From Nakamurella leprariae (lineage in GTDB: Bacteria > Actinomycetota > Actinomycetes > Mycobacteriales > Nakamurellaceae): a stretch of 64,000 nt of DNA. Positions 60,984 through 64,000 of this stretch are shown here, one piece after another. A program made the position numbers and the translations under genes. A model generated the notes under the pieces. That model was not told the DNA's origin and did no database searches. It saw nothing but the letters and a program-made list of their open reading frames with translations. Where the stretch lies: the NCBI RefSeq assembly GCF_016918035.1, contig NZ_JAERWK010000016.1:124001-188000 (forward strand). The letters are read 5' to 3'. Numbering within the stretch: position 1 is the stretch's first letter; each line of letters opens with the position of its first letter.

Positions 60984-61031
60984 AACGCCACGATTGCAGA
61001 CGATCTCGCCTCTTGCAACCTGACTGTTGCA
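60981..61031. promoter_or_regulatory. Two phased dyads TGCAAC-N6-(A/G)TTGCA (candidate ArsR operators)
   Basis: TGCAAC-N6-ATTGCA at 60981-60998 and TGCAAC-N6-GTTGCA at 61014-61031 have centres 33 bases apart, about three helical turns. The second dyad is perfect, the first has one mismatch. Both lie between the SRPBCC-ArsR operon and the divergent FKBP gene and overlap possible -35 hexamers (TTGCAA) for the operon. Confidence 0.6.
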
Positions 61032-61100
61032 CTTCCCGGGCGACGCCTCCGGCGCGGGCGGCGGGCGTCCCACCGCCCGGGGTGGTGTTGAGTGGACGCC

Positions 61101-61469
61101 ATGACATCTGCCAGCAAGCCAGTCATCGAGTTCCCGGAGGGCCCGGCCCCGGCCGAACTGGTCATCACGGACATCACCGTCGGCGAGGGCACGGAGGCCA
61201 AGCCCGGCGACAAGGTCGAGGTGCACTACGTCGGCGTCGAGTACGACACCGGCGACGAGTTCGATTCGTCGTGGAACCGTGGCGAGTCCATCGAGTTCCC
61301 GCTCCGCGGCCTGATCCAGGGCTGGCAGGACGGCATCCCGGGCATGAAGGTCGGCGGCCGCCGGCAGCTGACCATCCCGCCGCAGCTGGCCTACGGTCCG
61401 GCCGGCGCCGGGCACCGGCTTTCCGGCAAGACGCTGATCTTCGTGATCGACCTGCTGGACGTGGGATGA
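61101..61469 (+). CDS. FKBP-type peptidyl-prolyl isomerase
   Basis: The 122-residue single-domain FKBP shows VHYVGVEYDTGDEFDSSWNRGESIEFPLRGLIQGWQDGIPGMKVGGRRQLTIPPQLAYG, which holds the hydrophobic pocket Tyr, Asp, Phe, Val-Ile-like and Trp residues, and ends LIFVIDLLDVG. It is cytoplasmic and assists folding at Pro bonds. The ATG at 61101 (leaderless TTGAGT 7 bases upstream) is preferred over the GTG three codons earlier. A strong hairpin follows the stop. Divergent from the SRPBCC-ArsR operon. Confidence 0.95.
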   Translation: MTSASKPVIEFPEGPAPAELVITDITVGEGTEAKPGDKVEVHYVGVEYDTGDEFDSSWNRGESIEFPLRGLIQGWQDGIPGMKVGGRRQLTIPPQLAYGPAGAGHRLSGKTLIFVIDLLDVG

Positions 61470-61492
61470 CCGCGGGCTGATCCGACCCCCGG

Positions 61493-61523
61493 GGGCGGGC
61501 CCGGCGACCGTCGCGGCCCGCCC
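61493..61523 (+). terminator. Strong hairpin after the FKBP gene
   Basis: GGGCGGGCC (61493-61501) pairs perfectly with GGCCCGCCC (61515-61523), and the loop closes further through GCGA/TCGC. It begins 24 bases after the stop codon; no T-run follows. Confidence 0.75.
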
Positions 61524-61526
61524 GGC

Positions 61527-61553
61527 GGAACTTCCTCCCGCCCGTCGTCCGTT
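61527..61553 (+). promoter_or_regulatory. Sigma-R-type promoter before the DUF368 gene (GGAAC-N19-GTT)
   Basis: GGAAC (61527-61531), 19 bases, GTT (61551-61553). Spacers of 18 or 19 are both accepted by SigR in Streptomyces. The predicted transcript starts near 61560 and reads only the DUF368 gene at 61676, leaving a leader of about 115 bases. Confidence 0.5.
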
Positions 61554-61675
61554 GCCCTGACCTGTGCAACTGATGGTCGGACGGTGACGCCGGTCGCGGT
61601 CACCGCGCGCCTCGCGCGCCGGGACACCGCCGGCCGACGGTCCTCCGGACGACCCGACGGAGGAGGACCTCACCC

Positions 61676-62587
61676 GTGAGACCGGCCCAACTGCTCACCG
61701 ACGCCGGCCGCGGCGTGCTGATCGGCACCGCGGAGATCATCCCCGGGGTGAGCGGCGGCACCGTGGCCCTCATCGTCGGGGTCTACGAGACGGCGCTCGA
61801 GTCCGCGGGCCATCTCGTCCGCGGGGTGGTCCGGGGAGTGCTCGATCCCCTCCGCGGCCGGGGCACGGCCGCGGCCAGGTCCCATCTCGCCCAGGTCCGG
61901 TGGACCGTGATGGTGCCGCTGCTGGTCGGGATGATCGCCGCGGTGCTGGTCGCGTCGGCCCTGCTGGCGCCGGTCATCGAGGACCACCCGGTCCAGGCCC
62001 GCGCCGTCTTCGCCGGGCTGATCCTGGCCTCGTTGATCGTGCCGGCCCGGATGGTCGGCGGCCGCTGGCGACCGCATGAGGTGGTCGCAGCCCTGGGTGC
62101 CGCAGCCGCCGCCGTGGCGCTGACCAGCCTGCCGACGGCGGGTGACGCTGAACCCTCCCTCATCCTGGTCGCCCTGGCCGCCGCCTTCGCCATCTGCGCC
62201 CTGGTGCTACCCGGCGTCTCCGGCTCGTTCCTACTGCTGACCGTGGGCATGTACGCGCCCACGCTGGACGCGGTGAACGAGCGGAACCTGGCCTACCTGG
62301 GTGCCTTCGCGCTCGGGGCCGTGATCGGGCTGAGCCTGTTCATCTCCGGACTGCAGTGGCTGCTGCGGCACCGGCGGCGGATGACGCTGGCCATCATGAC
62401 CGGCCTGATGGCCGGGTCGCTGCGGGCGTTGTGGCCGTGGCAGACCGACTCCGGGGCACTGCAGCCACCGTCCGGCGACCTGTCCACGGTGCTGCTGCTG
62501 TTCCTCGGCGGCATCGCGGTCGTCACCGCCCTCATCGCCGTTGACGCCGCCGTGCAGCGACGGCGGGTGGCCCCGTCCCGCGACTGA
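61676..62587 (+). CDS. DUF368 polyprenyl-phosphate transporter-family protein
   Basis: The 303-residue protein has about 8 TM helices and the two half-site motifs of DUF368: IIPGVSGGTVALIVGVYETAL (residues ~20-40) and VLPGVSGSFLLLTVGMY (~180-196). The family (PopT) has recently been linked to recycling of undecaprenyl phosphate across the membrane, alongside DedA proteins. GTG start with GGAGGAGG at 9-base spacing. A sigma-R-like promoter upstream would tie lipid-carrier recycling to thiol stress. It converges with ahcY. Confidence 0.92.
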   Translation: MRPAQLLTDAGRGVLIGTAEIIPGVSGGTVALIVGVYETALESAGHLVRGVVRGVLDPLRGRGTAAARSHLAQVRWTVMVPLLVGMIAAVLVASALLAPVIEDHPVQARAVFAGLILASLIVPARMVGGRWRPHEVVAALGAAAAAVALTSLPTAGDAEPSLILVALAAAFAICALVLPGVSGSFLLLTVGMYAPTLDAVNERNLAYLGAFALGAVIGLSLFISGLQWLLRHRRRMTLAIMTGLMAGSLRALWPWQTDSGALQPPSGDLSTVLLLFLGGIAVVTALIAVDAAVQRRRVAPSRD

Positions 62588-62606
62588 GCCCTGCGACTGA
62601 GCCCTG
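62581..62606. repeat. 13-bp tandem duplication at the DUF368 3' end
   Basis: CGACTGAGCCCTG occurs twice in tandem (62581-62593, 62594-62606); the first copy contains the DUF368 stop codon. It is a simple local duplication. Confidence 0.85.
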
Positions 62607-62634
62607 CGAGTGGGCCCGGACCGATGCCCAGGGT

Positions 62635-62663
62635 GGCCGGTGCGCGACTGACGCCCACCGGCC
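62635..62663. terminator. Hairpin between DUF368 and ahcY
   Basis: GGCCGGTG (62635-62642) pairs perfectly with CACCGGCC (62656-62663) across 13 bases, between convergent genes; probably bidirectional. Confidence 0.55.
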
Positions 62664-62673
62664 CCGGCGGGGC

Positions 62674-64000
62674 TCAGTACCGGTAGTGATCCGGCTTGAA
62701 CGGGCCCTCGACGTCGACCCCGATGTACTCGGCCTGGTCCTTGCTGAGCTTGGTGAGCTCACCGCCGAGCGCCTCGACGTGGATGCGGGCCACCTTCTCG
62801 TCCAGGTGCTTGGGCAGGCGGTAGACCTCCCGGTCCCATTCGGCCGGCTTGGTGAACAGCTCGACCTGGGCGATGACCTGGTTCGAGAACGACGTGCTCA
62901 TCACGAACGACGGGTGCCCGGTGGCGTTGCCCAGGTTCAGCAGCCGACCCTCGGACAGCACCAGCACGACGTGCCCGTCGGGGAACTTCCACGCGTCGAC
63001 CTGCGGCTTGATCTGCGTGCGCACCGCCTCCGACCGGGCGAGACCGGCCATGTCGATCTCGTTGTCGAAGTGACCGATGTTGCCCAGGATCGCCTGGTGC
63101 TTCATCCGGCGCATGTGGTCGATGGTGATGATGTCCCGGTTGCCGGTCGTGGTGATCACGAGATCGGCCTGCGCGACCAGATTCTCGACGGTGCCGACCT
63201 GGTAGCCGTCCATCAGGGCCTGCAGCGCGCAGATCGGGTCGACCTCGGCCACGATCACCCGGGCGCCCTGGCCGCGCAGCGACTCCGCCGCGCCCTTGCC
63301 CACGTCGCCGTAGCCGGCGACCAGCGCCACCTTGCCGCCGAGCAGCACGTCGACACCGCGGTTGATGCCGTCGATCAGGGAGTGCCGGATGCCGTACCGG
63401 TTGTCGAACTTGCTCTTGGTCACCGCGTCGTTGACGTTGATGGCCGGGAACAGCAGCTCGCCGGCCGCGGCCAGCTGGTAGAGCCGGTTGACGCCGGTGG
63501 TGGTCTCCTCGGTCACGCCCACGATGGCCGGCGTGGTCCGCGTCCAGTAGGTCGCGTCGTCGGCCAGCGAACCACGCAGCAGTTCGAGGATGACGCCCCA
63601 CTCCTCGGAGTCGTCGTCCTGCACCGGCGGCACGATCCCGGCCTGCTCGTACTGCACACCCTTGTGCACCAGCAGGGTGGCGTCGCCGCCGTCGTCCAGG
63701 ATCATGTTCGGGCCGGCGCCGTCGGGCCAGCGCAGCATCCGGTCGGTGCACCACCAGTACTCCGGCAGCGTCTCCCCCTTCCAGGCGAAGACGGGCACGC
63801 CGGCCGGCGCCTCGGGAGTGCCGTACGGGCCGACGACGATGGCCGCGGCCGCGTGGTCCTGGGTGGAGAAGATGTTGCAGGACGCCCAGCGGACGGCAGC
63901 ACCGAGCTCCACCAGCGTCTCGATGAGCACCGCCGTCTGCACGGTCATGTGCAGCGAGCCGGAGATGCGCGCCCCGGCCAGCGGGCGGACGCCGGCGTAC
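62674..64000 (-). CDS. ahcY: Adenosylhomocysteinase, partial (N-terminus outside window)
   Basis: The C-terminal 441 codons are present and the frame is open to the window end; family length is about 480-495. Visible motifs: [21 protein letters not shown], the substrate-binding [16 protein letters not shown], the NAD-binding [48 protein letters not shown] and the C-terminal KPDHYRY with the Lys and Tyr that reach into the NAD site of the neighbouring subunit. It hydrolyses S-adenosylhomocysteine to adenosine and homocysteine. An insertion near the substrate-binding domain ([18 protein letters not shown]) is typical for actinobacterial enzymes. The neighbourhood with tmk and mtrA is the mycobacterial order. 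Confidence 0.97.
   Translation of the reverse strand, partial: YAGVRPLAGARISGSLHMTVQTAVLIETLVELGAAVRWASCNIFSTQDHAAAAIVVGPYGTPEAPAGVPVFAWKGETLPEYWWCTDRMLRWPDGAGPNMILDDGGDATLLVHKGVQYEQAGIVPPVQDDDSEEWGVILELLRGSLADDATYWTRTTPAIVGVTEETTTGVNRLYQLAAAGELLFPAINVNDAVTKSKFDNRYGIRHSLIDGINRGVDVLLGGKVALVAGYGDVGKGAAESLRGQGARVIVAEVDPICALQALMDGYQVGTVENLVAQADLVITTTGNRDIITIDHMRRMKHQAILGNIGHFDNEIDMAGLARSEAVRTQIKPQVDAWKFPDGHVVLVLSEGRLLNLGNATGHPSFVMSTSFSNQVIAQVELFTKPAEWDREVYRLPKHLDEKVARIHVEALGGELTKLSKDQAEYIGVDVEGPFKPDHYRY

Overview
The window is a very GC-rich (about 70% or more), densely coding stretch of core chromosome from an actinomycete. The markers are a fused Kgd-type 2-oxoglutarate decarboxylase/dehydrogenase, WhiB1, PdtaS, a SigR/SigH-RsrA pair, MtrA-MtrB-LpqB, an Rv3235-family protein, the 24-residue ribosomal protein bL37 and many apparently leaderless genes. 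From memory of the families it resembles Nakamurella or a related Frankiales/Geodermatophilales-type genus; this is inference. The order pdtaS/whiB1 - sigH/rshA - SRAP - aroA - rsgA ... secA - hpf - comF - lpqB - mtrB - mtrA - tmk - ahcY resembles the Rv3218-Rv3248c block of Mycobacterium tuberculosis, with insertions.

Layout. 1-3.5 kb: etfBA (etfA cut by the window edge), a small membrane protein, a secreted beta-lactamase-fold protein and a yeast-type cytosine deaminase. 3.8-13 kb: a membrane-anchored EEP hydrolase, a very long fused two-half ABC exporter and kgd. 13-20 kb: an M20 amidohydrolase, malic enzyme, a PCD-VOC fusion, an RmlC-like epimerase, a histidine phosphatase, a GNAT, a small membrane protein and a DAG-kinase-family lipid kinase. 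20.5-24.4 kb: the stress and signalling block whiB1, pdtaS, bL37, rsrA and sigR. 24.8-28.4 kb: an opuC-type osmoprotectant ABC importer. 28.4-32.6 kb: ybaK, SRAP, aroA and rsgA. 32.7-39.7 kb: an orphan FHA-FtsK/EccC-like ATPase, a YceI protein and a GntR-MFS pair. 39.8-47 kb: DUF6912-like, WS/DGAT, CpaE-like and SAF proteins, then an excisionase-type HTH, a LysM protein and an Rv3235-family protein. 47-58.5 kb: secA, hpf, comF, lpqB, mtrB, mtrA, a membrane protein and tmk. 58.6-64 kb: a POT transporter, an ArsR-SRPBCC pair, an FKBP, a DUF368 transporter and ahcY (cut by the edge).

No tRNA, rRNA, CRISPR array, prophage or insertion sequence was recognised. What is least ordinary lies in the small-scale architecture: three sigma-R-like promoters (two of them divergent between sigR and opuC), several short leader ORFs whose stop codons overlap the next start (HTH gene, tmk, rsgA), an operator array before the SRPBCC-ArsR pair, a 12-bp minisatellite inside an ABC ATPase domain, a duplicated 44-bp intergenic repeat, and a conserved-looking but uncharacterised HTH/SAF/CpaE-like/LysM/Rv3235 neighbourhood next to secA. 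No clearly new defence or mobile system was found.
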